Below the pieces are notes generated by a model, which saw only the letters and a program-made list of their open reading frames with translations, was not told the origin of the DNA and made no database searches. A program made the position numbers and the translations under genes. Positions 35,180 through 43,680 of a stretch of 64,000 bases of DNA are shown here, one piece after another (the first letter of the stretch is position 1; each line of letters starts with the position of its first letter). This stretch comes from Prauserella shujinwangii (lineage in GTDB: Bacteria; Actinomycetota; Actinomycetes; Mycobacteriales; Pseudonocardiaceae). The stretch lies in assembly GCF_003001955.1 (NCBI RefSeq), contig NZ_PVNH01000010.1, positions 244,893 through 308,892 of the forward strand. Reading direction: 5' to 3'.

Positions 35180-36381
35180 CGCGGCCCCCGGCCGGCCCAC
35201 GTCCACGCGTAGCGCTCGTCCTCGGCGGCCCGGCCGCCCTCGCCCAGCTGCAGCGGCTGGAAGGTGTCCACCATGACGGCGAGCTCGTCGAAGAACTCCG
35301 CCCCGATGCTGCGCTCGTAGGCACCCGGCTGCGGGCCGTGCGAGTGGCCGCCGGGGTGCAGCGACACCGAGCCCTGGCCGATGCCGGAACCCTTGCGCGC
35401 CTCGTAGTCGCCGCCGCAGTAGAACATCACCTCGTCGGAGTCCACATTGGAGTGATAGTACGGCACCGGGATCGACAGCGGGTGGTAGTCCACCTTGCGG
35501 GGCACGAAGTTGCACACCACGAAGTTGTGCCCCTCGAACACCTGGTGCGCGGGCGGCGGCTGATGCACCCGGCCGGTGATCGGTTCGAAGTCGGCGATGT
35601 TGAACGTGTACGGGTAGAGGCAGCCGTCCCAGCCGACGACGTCGAACGGGTGCCACGGGTAGGTGTAGCGGGTGCCGGCGATCGCGCTGGGGCCGCCCGG
35701 GCCGCGGTGCTTGACGAGCACGTCGACGTCCTCGCCCTCGGCGAGCAGTGGCTCGGCGGGGCCGTGCAGGTCCCGCTCGCAGTAGGGCGAGTGCTCGAGC
35801 AGCTGGCCGAACCGCGACAGGTACCGCTTCGGCGGCGTGATGTGCGAGTTCGCCTCGATGCAGTACACCCGCAGCGGCTCGCCCCCCTTCGGCACCCAGC
35901 GGTGCGTGGTGGCCCTGGGCAGGATCACGTAGTCGCCCTGCGCGGCCTCCAGCGCGCCGAACACGGTCTCCACCCGCGCCTCGCCGGACTCGACGTAGAG
36001 GCACTCGTCGCCGACCGCGTTGCGGTAGAGCGGCGAGACCTCGCCCGCGACCACGTAGGACAGCCGGACGTCGGCGTTGCCGAGCACCAGCCGCCGCCCC
36101 GTCACCACGTCGTGCCGCTTCCACTCCTCGCCGGGGAACAGGTCGTGCAGCGTGAAGTGCCGCGGCCGCAGCGGGTGGTTGGCCTCCGTCGCGGTGTCGG
36201 GCACCTGCCACGGGACGGCGTCCACGATCGCCGAGGGGATGTGCCGGTGGTAGAGCAGCGACGAGTCGGACGAGAAACCCTCCTCCCCCATCAGCTCCTC
36301 GTAGTACAGCCCGCCCTCGGGAGTGCGGTGCTGGGTGTGCCGTTTCGGCGGTACCTCACCGACCTGCCGGTAGTACGCCAT
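35176..36381 (-). CDS. hmgA: Homogentisate 1,2-dioxygenase
   Basis: Cupin-fold iron dioxygenase of 401 residues. Blocks seen are the N-terminal MAYYRQVGEVPPKRHTQHR, GDYVILPRATTHRWVP, PFDVVGWDGCLYPYTFNI and the C-terminal metal region VSLHPGGHSHGPQPG with SIGAEFFDELAVMVDTF. It opens the homogentisate ring to maleylacetoacetate. AGGAGGACC precedes ATG 36381. The start lies inside the end of the flavin monooxygenase gene (26-bp overlap). Confidence 0.96.
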   Translation of the reverse strand: MAYYRQVGEVPPKRHTQHRTPEGGLYYEELMGEEGFSSDSSLLYHRHIPSAIVDAVPWQVPDTATEANHPLRPRHFTLHDLFPGEEWKRHDVVTGRRLVLGNADVRLSYVVAGEVSPLYRNAVGDECLYVESGEARVETVFGALEAAQGDYVILPRATTHRWVPKGGEPLRVYCIEANSHITPPKRYLSRFGQLLEHSPYCERDLHGPAEPLLAEGEDVDVLVKHRGPGGPSAIAGTRYTYPWHPFDVVGWDGCLYPYTFNIADFEPITGRVHQPPPAHQVFEGHNFVVCNFVPRKVDYHPLSIPVPYYHSNVDSDEVMFYCGGDYEARKGSGIGQGSVSLHPGGHSHGPQPGAYERSIGAEFFDELAVMVDTFQPLQLGEGGRAAEDERYAWTWAGRGPR

Positions 36382-38023
36382 GGTCCTCCTCCTTTCCCGC
36401 CGGGAGCTCCGGCAGGCTCATCGCCTTCCGCAGTGCCGCGCTGACCGCGGCCGTCCCGCCACGCACCACCGCGGCGACATGCGCGTCGGGCCGGATCACC
36501 CACACCTCGCCCGGCGTGACGGCGAGTGTCTCGGCGAGCGTGCCGGTCCGGTCGATCGCGGCGAGGTCGAGCACGCGGACGGGAGCCGCGCACCGCCGCG
36601 CGGCCTCGGCCGCGTCCCCGCCGTCCGCGCCTGGGGTGGTGAGCAGCAGGAACCCGTCCCGCGCCAGCTCCCGGAACCTGCCGTCCCGGCCCGCCACCCG
36701 CACCGGGGCATCGGGCACCAGCGTGCCCGGCGCGGGCGGCGGCAGGCTGCCGCGCGGTGGCCTGACCGCGCGGGCCCGCTCCGGATCCGGAGTGGTCAGC
36801 GGGGAGTCGCTGTACCAGAACGGCTCGGCGAGCCGCCCGGAGTCGACCTCGGGCCACGCCGACGAGTCGGTGACCGCGCGGTCGAGGACCGCGCGCCTGC
36901 GCTCCCGGTCCTCGTCGGTACGGGGCACCAGGAACCGCATCGTGGCGCTGGTGACGTCCAGGTTCTCCCTGGCCGCGGCGTGCCGCTCGGCGTGGTAGCT
37001 GTCGAGCAGGCGCTCGGGCGCCCAGCCGTGCAGCACGAACGCCAGCTTCCAGGCGGCGTTCTCGGCGTCGGCGACGCCGGAGTTGAGGCCGCGGGCGCCG
37101 AACGGGGCGACCAGGTGGGCGCAGTCGCCCGCGAGCAGCACCCGGCCCGCCCGCAGGCGGTCGGCGACGCGGGAGTGGAACCGGTAGACCGACTTCCACA
37201 CGATCTCGTAGCCGCGGTCGCCGATGATCCTGCGGATCCGCCGGTCGAGGGTGCCGTCGGCCTCCTCCTGGGCCAGGTCGTAGTCGGCGGGCACCTGCCA
37301 GTCGATGCGGAACGTCGAGCCGGGACACGGGTGGATCAGCACCTGCCTGCCGGGGTTCCACGCCGGGTCGAAGTAGAACCGGCGTTCGGTGCTCCAGCCG
37401 GGCAGGTCCGTGCGGATGTCGCAGATCAGGAACCGGTCGTCGAACGAGTGGCCCTCGAAGGACACGCCCAGCATCCGGCGCACGTCGTCGCCGCGCGCGC
37501 CCGCGCACGCCACGACGTACGACGCCCGGACGCGCTCGGTGCCGCAGGCCAGCTCGACGTGGCCGGGACCCTCGGTGATGCCGGTGACCTCGTGGCCCCA
37601 GCGGACGTCGATCAGCGGTTCGGCGGCGATGCGCTCGTCGAGGATCTCCTCGGTGCGGGCCTGCGAGAGGTTGACGAACGGCGGGAAGGCCGACCGGCCG
37701 TGGTCGGGCAGGGTGTAGGCGAACAGCTCGTGGTCGCGGTAGAAGGTGCGGGCCGTGGTCCAGGTGACGCCCTCGGCGGCGATCCGGGCGCCCGCGCCGA
37801 CCGCCTCCCACACGTCGAGCACGTCCCGTTGCTGGCAGATCGCCTTCGACCCGATCGGGTCCCGCTCGGGACGCCGGTCGAGCAGGACGACGGGAACGCC
37901 CCAGCGGGCCAGCAGCAGTGCGGTGGTCTGGCCCACCGGGCCGTTGCCGACCACCGCGACCGGGTCGGCGGGCCCGGCGCCGCGCGCGGTGAATCCTGTG
38001 GATGCCGTGGATGCTGTGGTCAT
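36356..38023 (-). CDS. FAD-dependent aromatic monooxygenase (MhpA/PheA-like)
   Basis: Class A flavin hydroxylase of 555 residues. The FAD motif is VAVVGNGPVGQTTALLLARW, the second FAD motif GRVLLAGDCAHLVAPFGARG, and between them is CAGARGDDVRRMLG. A C-terminal thioredoxin-like domain (about 430-555) is typical of MhpA and phenol hydroxylases. The neighbours encode homogentisate cleavage, so it may make homogentisate from a monohydroxyphenylacetate-like substrate; this is inference. ATG 38023. It begins 11 bp after the MBL gene. Confidence 0.88.
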   Translation of the reverse strand: MTTASTASTGFTARGAGPADPVAVVGNGPVGQTTALLLARWGVPVVLLDRRPERDPIGSKAICQQRDVLDVWEAVGAGARIAAEGVTWTTARTFYRDHELFAYTLPDHGRSAFPPFVNLSQARTEEILDERIAAEPLIDVRWGHEVTGITEGPGHVELACGTERVRASYVVACAGARGDDVRRMLGVSFEGHSFDDRFLICDIRTDLPGWSTERRFYFDPAWNPGRQVLIHPCPGSTFRIDWQVPADYDLAQEEADGTLDRRIRRIIGDRGYEIVWKSVYRFHSRVADRLRAGRVLLAGDCAHLVAPFGARGLNSGVADAENAAWKLAFVLHGWAPERLLDSYHAERHAAARENLDVTSATMRFLVPRTDEDRERRRAVLDRAVTDSSAWPEVDSGRLAEPFWYSDSPLTTPDPERARAVRPPRGSLPPPAPGTLVPDAPVRVAGRDGRFRELARDGFLLLTTPGADGGDAAEAARRCAAPVRVLDLAAIDRTGTLAETLAVTPGEVWVIRPDAHVAAVVRGGTAAVSAALRKAMSLPELPAGKEEDHGVLPAGR

Positions 38024-38034
38024 TCGGCGCCACC

Positions 38035-38997
38035 TCAGTCCTGCAGCCGGTCCCAGACCTCGCGGTCGCGTTCGGCGGTCCAGACGACGGGCCGGTCGAT
38101 CCCGGAGAGCTCGTCCCACAGCCGCGAGACGTCGAAGGGCAGGCAGTGCTCGAAGATCGGCCACGAGCCGTAGGAGTCGTACAGCGCGGCGTGCGTGCGG
38201 TCGAACGCCTCCTTGAGCGTGCCGCCCCGCGCGTGCACGGCGCCGACCTCGTCGATCATCACGCGCAGGAAGTGCCGGGTCTGCTCGATGGCGGCGTTCA
38301 CCTCGTCCCGGCCACGGCTCACCGCGCCGCGCCCGCCGACCAGGGCCTCGGCCCCGAAGTCCCGCACGCGGTCCAGTGTCCCGGCCACCCAGTCACGGTG
38401 GAAGGCGTCGCCCGTGTAGAGCGCGGCCTTGGCCTCGACGAGGTCGCCCGCGAACAGGATGCGGTGGCGTGGCAGCCAGCCCACGATGTCGCCCTCGGTG
38501 TGCCCGCGCCCGCAGTACTGCAGCACGAGCTCGCCACGGTCGCCGCCGAGGTCGATCGTCAGCCGGTCGGAGAACGTCAGGGTCGGCCAGGTCAGGCCGG
38601 GTACCGAGTCGGCCTGCTTGGCCAGCCGCGGCATGCGCGCGAACTCGCTCTCCCAGTCCTCCTTGCCGCGCTCGGCCACCAGGGCGCGGGTGTTCTCGTG
38701 CGCGACGATCACGTCCGCGTCGAACGCCGAGGCCCCGAGGACGCGGACGGCGTGGTAGTGCGAGAGCACGAGGTAGCGCACCGGCTTGTCGGTGTGTTCG
38801 CGCAGTGTGGCCAGCCATTCGCGCGCCGCCACCGGGGTGGCCATCGCCTCGAAGCAGACCAGGAAGTCCTCACCCTCGATGGCGCCCACGTTCGGGTCGC
38901 CGTCGGCGGTGAGCGCGTACACACCGTCGGCCAGCACCTCGAGGGTCTGCTCCTTCTCCCCCAGATCCGCCGACGACGCGAATGCCTTCCGGGCCAC
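38035..38997 (-). CDS. MBL-fold protein with altered metal motif
   Basis: Protein of 320 residues with a metallo-beta-lactamase fold. The first metal motif reads LSHYHAVRVLG, so HxHxDH lacks its Asp-His pair, while the later ligands CGRGHTEGDIVGWLP and LFAGDLVEAK are kept. It may bind one metal or act as a lactonase or esterase of a special kind. GGAGG lies 6 nt before GTG 38997. It is the first gene of the five-gene homogentisate operon and divergent from marR. Confidence 0.85.
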   Translation of the reverse strand: MARKAFASSADLGEKEQTLEVLADGVYALTADGDPNVGAIEGEDFLVCFEAMATPVAAREWLATLREHTDKPVRYLVLSHYHAVRVLGASAFDADVIVAHENTRALVAERGKEDWESEFARMPRLAKQADSVPGLTWPTLTFSDRLTIDLGGDRGELVLQYCGRGHTEGDIVGWLPRHRILFAGDLVEAKAALYTGDAFHRDWVAGTLDRVRDFGAEALVGGRGAVSRGRDEVNAAIEQTRHFLRVMIDEVGAVHARGGTLKEAFDRTHAALYDSYGSWPIFEHCLPFDVSRLWDELSGIDRPVVWTAERDREVWDRLQD

Positions 38998-39013
38998 GGA
39001 GCACCTCCATAAC

Positions 39014-39029
39014 AATCAAACCTTTGATT
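39014..39029. promoter_or_regulatory. MarR-type operator
   Basis: Perfect palindrome AATCAAA-CC-TTTGATT, flanked by ACAA and TTGT, in the 83-bp gap between the MBL gene and marR. The size and symmetry are typical of MarR boxes. AT-rich in a GC-rich context. Confidence 0.7.
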
Positions 39030-39080
39030 AGTTGTGGAGTGAGCGTAACCCGGATGGCTCCGGAAGGGAAGGGTTAGCCT

Positions 39081-39626
39081 GTGGCCATGACCGCGGAACC
39101 GGCCGGACCGGACGAGCTCGACTACCTCTCGTTCGTCGACTACGCGGTCTCCGAGGCGGGCGCCCGGCTGCCCGAGATCGACGCGGACGCCCTGCGGCTC
39201 GTGCTCACCCTGCACCGGGTGACCAGCGCGATCGTGTACGACCTGGAGTCCGCGGTGCACCGGCCGCGCGGGCTGAGCTGGCCGGGCTTCCGCGTGCTGT
39301 TCGTGCTCTGGATCGCGGGCCCGCTCGAGTCGAAGCGGGTGGCCGAGCTGTCCGGGATGAGCCGCGCCGCCGTGTCCGCGCTGGTCAACACGCTGGAGCG
39401 GGACGGGCTGGTGTCGCGCAGGCAGGCCGACCACGACCGCAGGGCGGTGCAGCTGAGCCTCACCGACACCGGCCGGGAGACCATCGTCGGCGACTACCAC
39501 GCCCACAACGAGCGTGAGCAGGCCTGGGCGACCACGCTCGACCCCGCCGAGCGGGCGCAGCTCGTCGGCCTGCTGGAGAAGCTCATGGCCGGCGCCGCCA
39601 CCGCGGCCGCCAAGCGCCGCTTCTGA
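39081..39626 (+). CDS. MarR family transcriptional regulator
   Basis: Protein of 181 residues. The winged helix spans about 65-140: ESKRVAELSGMSRAAVSALVNTLERDGLV holds the recognition helix (SRAAVSALVN), and RRQADHDRRAVQLSLTDTG is the wing. GTG 39081 was chosen because AAGGG lies 7 nt upstream; ATG 39087 is the alternative. It faces the homogentisate operon across a perfect palindrome, so it probably represses that operon in response to an aromatic ligand. Confidence 0.92.
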   Translation: MAMTAEPAGPDELDYLSFVDYAVSEAGARLPEIDADALRLVLTLHRVTSAIVYDLESAVHRPRGLSWPGFRVLFVLWIAGPLESKRVAELSGMSRAAVSALVNTLERDGLVSRRQADHDRRAVQLSLTDTGRETIVGDYHAHNEREQAWATTLDPAERAQLVGLLEKLMAGAATAAAKRRF

Positions 39627-39627
39627 C

Positions 39628-39783
39628 CGCGAGTCCCCCACTCCGCCGCGCGAGTCCCCCGCTCCCGCACGCGAGTGCCGCGTTCCCGCAGCCCGGGCTG
39701 CGGCCCGCGGGCGGGGCGGCGAACCCGAACGCAGCACTCACCGGCCCGGGCGGGAACACGCGAGGCTGGGCGGGGACTCGCGG
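39628..39783. repeat. Dispersed GCGAGTNCCGCGCT-type repeats, direct and inverted
   Basis: Three direct units (GCGAGTCCCCC, GCGAGTCCCCCGCTCCCGCAC, GCGAGTGCCGCGTTCCCGCA) in 39628-39690, then inverted units (CGGGAACACGCGAGG, GCGGGGACTCGCGG) at 39749-39783. They fill the gap after marR. The same unit forms the array at 63308-63547. Confidence 0.7.
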
Positions 39784-39785
39784 GC

Positions 39786-39799
39786 GGGTCCAACGGCCC
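39786..39799. promoter_or_regulatory. Candidate DosR-like box
   Basis: GGGTCCAACGGCCC, a near-palindrome of the GGGNC-N4-GGCCC type, 61 bp upstream of the PNPOx-like gene. Confidence 0.5.
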
Positions 39800-39860
39800 T
39801 ACCGGTTTCGGCACCCCCGCGCAAGGGTGGACGCGGGCTCTCCGGAAAACAGGTGCTGCG

Positions 39861-40253
39861 ATGCTCGACCCGTTCGGTCTCGAAGTCCTCGACCGCGCGC
39901 GCTGCCTCGCGCTGCTGGCCGGGGCACGGCTGGGCCGTGTGGTGTTCACCCACCGTGGGCTGCCCGCCGTGCAGCTGGTGCGGTTCGCGCTGCGCGGGGA
40001 GAACGTCGTGTGCGAGGTCCCGCCCGGCAGCGCGCTGTTCGCCGCCGCGCACGGCACCGTGGTCGCGTTCGAGGCCGACGACTTCGCCGCCGACCTGAGC
40101 GCCGGCTGGTCGGTCACGGTGCTCGGCAGGCTGCGGGAGGCACGCGAACCCGCCCTGCTCGCCGGGCTGCCGCCGCTGTCCTGGCGGCCCGATCCCGAGG
40201 ACCGCCATCTCACCGTCTCGATCGAGGTCGTGTCCGGCAGCAGACTTGCCTAG
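39861..40253 (+). CDS. Pyridoxamine 5'-phosphate oxidase-like protein, Rv3129-like context
   Basis: Small split-barrel protein of 130 residues. CLALLAGARLGRVVFTHRGLPAVQLVRF is the typical N-terminal FMN- or F420-binding part (ends CLALLAG and AVQLVRF), and WSVTVLGRLREAREP follows. AGGTG precedes ATG 39861. In mycobacteria a related protein (Rv3129) belongs to the DosR regulon, and here the gene opens a DosR-like island with a DosR-like box 61 bp upstream. The role in redox or cofactor chemistry is unknown. Confidence 0.85.
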   Translation: MLDPFGLEVLDRARCLALLAGARLGRVVFTHRGLPAVQLVRFALRGENVVCEVPPGSALFAAAHGTVVAFEADDFAADLSAGWSVTVLGRLREAREPALLAGLPPLSWRPDPEDRHLTVSIEVVSGSRLA

Positions 40254-40336
40254 ACCGGCGGCGCGCGACGGTACCCCCGCCCCCGGCCGCGGCCTTAGAC
40301 TCGGGACAGTTGCCCACCCTGCGCGGAGGGGGCGTG

Positions 40337-41854
40337 GTGAGCGAACCCGACGCCCATCGCCTGCTGGCCGGTGTGACCGGCCTCGCCGCGGAACTCACGG
40401 TGCCCGGCATCCTGCGCCGCGTCGTGCGGACCGCGGCGGAGCTGACCGGCGCCCGCTCCGCCGCGTTCGCCGTGCTCGACAGCGAGGACGGCGAGGGCGC
40501 GACGGCCGAGGTGGTCGGTGACCCCGGTGCGCTGTACGGCGGCATCGCCGTGCCGGTGCGGGTGCACGGCGAGCTGTTCGGGCACCTGTACCTCGACGGG
40601 CCGTCCGAGGTGGACGCGCCGGCGCGGCGGCTGGCCGTCGCCGCCGGGATCGCGCTGCGCAACGCCCGCCTGTTCGAGCGGACCCGGCTGCGGGAGCGCT
40701 GGCTGGAGGCCTCGCAGGAGGTGACGGCCGCGCTGCTCGGCGGCACGGATCCCGGCCCGGCGCTGCGGCTGATCGCCCGGCGCGCGCGCACGGTGTCGCG
40801 GGCGTCGCTGGGTGCCATCGCCCGGCCGCTGCCCGGTGATCCGGCGACGCTGCGGTTCGAGGTGGTGGACACGAACGGGACGCTCCCGGACCCGCCCGCC
40901 GGGCTCACCGTCTCGGTGGAGGGCAGCGCGACCGGCCGGGCGTTCGCCACCGGGGAACCGGTCGTCGTCCGCGACTACGGCCGGCACGTGGCGGCGTACC
41001 AGGGCAGGCAGGACGTCCGGCTGCCCTCACTGGTGGAGCGGCTCGACTCGGCGGTCGCCGTGCCCCTGCTGGTCGGGACGGCGCGGCTGGGCGTGCTCGT
41101 GGTGGCGAAGGTCGACGACGACGTGCCGTTCTCCCCCGACGAGGTGCGGCTGGTTCGCGCGTTCGCCGCGCAGGCGGCCCTGGCGCTCGAGTTCGCCCGC
41201 GCCGCCGAGGACCGCGAGCGGCTGGCCGTGTTCGAGGACCGCGACCGCATCGCGCGGGATCTGCACGACCTGGTGATCCAGCGGCTGTTCGCCATCGGCC
41301 TCGGCCTGGAAGGCCTCAGCAGGCTGTCCGGCGACCAGGTCGTCGCCGACCGGGTGAGTGGTTTCGTGCACGAGCTGGACCGGACGATCCGCGACATCCG
41401 CAACAGCATCTTCTCCCTGCAGGAACCGGACGAGGTGCAGGGCGGCCTGCGTTCGGAGCTGCTCCGGCTGACGCTCGACTCCGCGGGGACGCTGGGGTTC
41501 GAGCCCAGCATCGGCTTCGAGGGGCCGCTGGACACCGCTGTCCCCGATCCGGTGCGGACGGACCTGGTGGCCACCCTGCGGGAGGCACTGTCCAATGTGG
41601 CCCGCCACTCCGGGGCGAGCACCGCGGCGGTGGAGGTCACCGTCGACCGGGAGGGCAAACGGCTGGCGCTGACCGTCACCGACGACGGCAAGGGGATCCC
41701 CGAGCGGCCCGACCGGCGCAGCGGGCTGCGCAACCTGGCCGAGCGCGCGCGGCGGTGGGGCGGGACCCTGTCGGTGCGCGGCAGGCCCGGCCAGGGCACC
41801 ACGCTGGACTGGACGGCCTTCCTGCCCCGGGACCGGGAGGAGAGCGAACGGTGA
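40337..41854 (+). CDS. GAF-domain histidine kinase, DevS-like without the heme module
   Basis: Kinase of 505 residues. A first short GAF-like region (about 10-110) retains VPVRVHGELFGHLYLDGP but lacks the segment that carries heme His149 in DevS. A second GAF region spans about 125-290. The HisKA_3 motif DRDRIARDLHDLVIQRLF places the phospho-His near residue 312, and the ATPase shows LREALSNVARHSGAS and VTDDGKGIPE. GGAGG lies 7 nt before GTG 40337. It overlaps its cognate regulator gene by 4 nt. It probably senses something other than oxygen or NO. Confidence 0.9.
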   Translation: MSEPDAHRLLAGVTGLAAELTVPGILRRVVRTAAELTGARSAAFAVLDSEDGEGATAEVVGDPGALYGGIAVPVRVHGELFGHLYLDGPSEVDAPARRLAVAAGIALRNARLFERTRLRERWLEASQEVTAALLGGTDPGPALRLIARRARTVSRASLGAIARPLPGDPATLRFEVVDTNGTLPDPPAGLTVSVEGSATGRAFATGEPVVVRDYGRHVAAYQGRQDVRLPSLVERLDSAVAVPLLVGTARLGVLVVAKVDDDVPFSPDEVRLVRAFAAQAALALEFARAAEDRERLAVFEDRDRIARDLHDLVIQRLFAIGLGLEGLSRLSGDQVVADRVSGFVHELDRTIRDIRNSIFSLQEPDEVQGGLRSELLRLTLDSAGTLGFEPSIGFEGPLDTAVPDPVRTDLVATLREALSNVARHSGASTAAVEVTVDREGKRLALTVTDDGKGIPERPDRRSGLRNLAERARRWGGTLSVRGRPGQGTTLDWTAFLPRDREESER

Positions 41855-42495
41855 CGATCTCGGTCTTCCTGCTCGATGACCACGAGCTGGTGCGCACCGG
41901 CCTCCGGACCGTGCTCCAGACGGAACGTGATCTGGAGGTGGCCGGGGAGGCGGGAACGGCCGCCGACGCGCTGGCGCTGATCCCGCGGCTGCGGCCGGAT
42001 GTGGCGATCCTGGACGTGCGGCTGCCCGACGGCGAGGGCGTGACGGTGTGCCGGGAGGTGCGCTCGGCCACCGAGCCGCCGCCGGCCTGCCTGATGCTCA
42101 CGTCCTTCTCCGACGACGAGGCCCTGTTCGGCGCGGTCATGGCCGGCGCGGCAGGCTATCTCCTCAAGCAGGTCTCCGGCGCCGCGCTCGTGTCCGCGAT
42201 ACGCACGGCCGCGGCGGGCGGGTCGCTGCTCGACGGGCACCTCACCGCGTCGCTGCTGGCCCGCGTGCGGGGTGAGCGGGACGGCGCCGACGGCCGGTAC
42301 CGGACACTCAGCCCGCAGGAGCGGCGCGTGCTCGATCTGGTCGCGCAGGGACGGACCAACCGGCAGATCGCCGCAGAGCTGTTCCTGGCCGAGAAGACGG
42401 TGAAGAACTACGTGTCGTCACTGCTGCACAAGCTCGGCTTCGCCCGCCGCACCGAGGCGGCCGTGTTCGCCGCGCGGCGCCACCGCTCCCGGTGA
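41851..42495 (+). CDS. NarL/DevR-family response regulator
   Basis: Response regulator of 214 residues. The receiver is at 1-120: acidic DDH near residue 9, phospho-Asp in [13 protein letters not shown], Lys in GYLLKQVSG. The LuxR HTH is at 150-210 (LSPQERRVLDLVAQGRTNRQ, then [17 protein letters not shown]). GTGA overlap with the kinase gene shows they are a pair. The [13 protein letters not shown] recognition region is nearly the same as that of the second DevR-like protein at 43681, so both may read the same boxes. Confidence 0.93.
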   Translation: MTISVFLLDDHELVRTGLRTVLQTERDLEVAGEAGTAADALALIPRLRPDVAILDVRLPDGEGVTVCREVRSATEPPPACLMLTSFSDDEALFGAVMAGAAGYLLKQVSGAALVSAIRTAAAGGSLLDGHLTASLLARVRGERDGADGRYRTLSPQERRVLDLVAQGRTNRQIAAELFLAEKTVKNYVSSLLHKLGFARRTEAAVFAARRHRSR

Positions 42496-42501
42496 CCGGC
42501 C

Positions 42502-43500
42502 TCAGTACCCGTCTCCGGTGCCGTCCAGCAGCTCGGCGGTCGCGCGGCGCGGGCTCCGCGGAATCCTGACGCCGTGGGGATGGCCCACCCGCATGATCAG
42601 CTGCGGGTAGCCGGCGAGCCCGAGCCGATCGATGAACCCGGCCCGCGCCTCGGCCAGGTGCAGCGGCTGCGTCTGCACGGCCGCCGCCAGGCCCATGTCC
42701 ACGGCGGCGAGCCAGGTGTGCTGCATGGCGATGCCGACCCGCAGGTGGTCCGGCCGCGCGTCGCCGGCGGTGAGGAACAGCAGCACGGTCTCGCCCCGCA
42801 GGCGCTGCGCGAGCGTGACGGAGTCGGGCACCGGGGTGGTCGGCCGCACGAGCCCGGCCCACGGGAGCGAGACCCGCGGCAGCGAGCCGCCCGGGATCCC
42901 GACGCCGTGCCGGTGCGACCGCTCGTCGCGGAGGGTCCACAGGGCCAGCTCCCGCTGGTAGCCCCGGTCCTGCCGGAGCACGGTCGCGGCGTACTCCAGC
43001 AGCCCGGCGAGCGCGGCCAGCTCGTCGGGCGTGCGCAGGACCTTCACCTGCACCCCGTCCTCCGCCGCCGCGGCGACGAGGTCCTTCATGTCGTAGTCGG
43101 AGACCGGCTGGCTGGTGAACGGCTGGCGGTAGCTGCGCCGGCGGGCGATCGCGGAGTAGCGGTGCAGGTCGGTGTCGGACGGCACCCGGCCACCTCCTGC
43201 GGACAGCCGCGCGACCAGCTCGGGTCTGTCCCGCTCGGGCAGCAGCTCCAGGGTCGTGTCCCGGCCCAGCACGCGCATCCCCAGTTCGAGGTTGGCGGTC
43301 GCGGCGCCGCACGAGAGGGACCGGTCCCGGCCCAGCGGGTCGTGGAAGGGCAGGGCGGGATCGCTCCGCTCGAGCAGCAACGCCCGTCCCTCGGGCAGCT
43401 CGAGTGTCCACGGCTGGGTGTTGTGGACCGAGGGAGCACGCACCACAGCCCGTGCGAGCACGTCGGTCTCCCCGGCCGACCACTCAGGCATCGCAGTCAT
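42502..43500 (-). CDS. Acg-family nitroreductase-like FMN protein
   Basis: Protein of 332 residues of the Acg/Rv3131/Rv2032 nitroreductase-like family. The N-terminal [15 protein letters not shown] is the FMN-binding hallmark, with [12 protein letters not shown] in the middle and [26 protein letters not shown] and [11 protein letters not shown] at the end. Acg proteins are members of the DosR regulon and may store or sequester flavin. Two DosR-like boxes lie in the divergent gap to the devR-like gene. Confidence 0.9.
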   Translation of the reverse strand: MTAMPEWSAGETDVLARAVVRAPSVHNTQPWTLELPEGRALLLERSDPALPFHDPLGRDRSLSCGAATANLELGMRVLGRDTTLELLPERDRPELVARLSAGGGRVPSDTDLHRYSAIARRRSYRQPFTSQPVSDYDMKDLVAAAAEDGVQVKVLRTPDELAALAGLLEYAATVLRQDRGYQRELALWTLRDERSHRHGVGIPGGSLPRVSLPWAGLVRPTTPVPDSVTLAQRLRGETVLLFLTAGDARPDHLRVGIAMQHTWLAAVDMGLAAAVQTQPLHLAEARAGFIDRLGLAGYPQLIMRVGHPHGVRIPRSPRRATAELLDGTGDGY

Positions 43501-43558
43501 ACCTCACACAATCCTCGCGCCACCCCCGGATTTCGCGAATCGGAAGTCATCTCGGGCA

Positions 43559-43572
43559 GGGACTTCCGGCCC
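43559..43572. promoter_or_regulatory. DosR-like box
   Basis: GGGACTTCCGGCCC within the longer CAGGG...CCCTG near-palindrome, 58 bp upstream of the minus-strand nitroreductase gene start. It fits the mycobacterial GGGAC-N4-GNCCC core. Confidence 0.65.
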
Positions 43573-43608
43573 TGGCCCAGCAACTCACGCGGGCCGGTGC
43601 GGCGGCTA

Positions 43609-43622
43609 GGGCACAAAGTCCC
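43609..43622. promoter_or_regulatory. DosR-like box
   Basis: GGGCACAAAGTCCC, on the minus strand GGGACTTTGTGCCC, 58 bp upstream of the devR-like gene. It is the best match to the mycobacterial box in the window. Confidence 0.68.
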
Positions 43623-43680
43623 CGCGCGGCGCCGACCTCCGGATCATGCCGGCGCCGCCACCGGCGGCTACGGTGGCGAG

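Noticed and set aside
34361..36211. A 616-codon minus-strand frame that would extend the unknown gene into hmgA
   Set aside because: hmgA is decoded in another frame, and GTG 35179 with a GTGA overlap gives a normal coupled start.
40303..40316. GGGACAGTTGCCCA as a DosR-like box for the first kinase
   Set aside because: It lies only 20 bp from the start codon and has a weaker right half, so it was not listed as a site.
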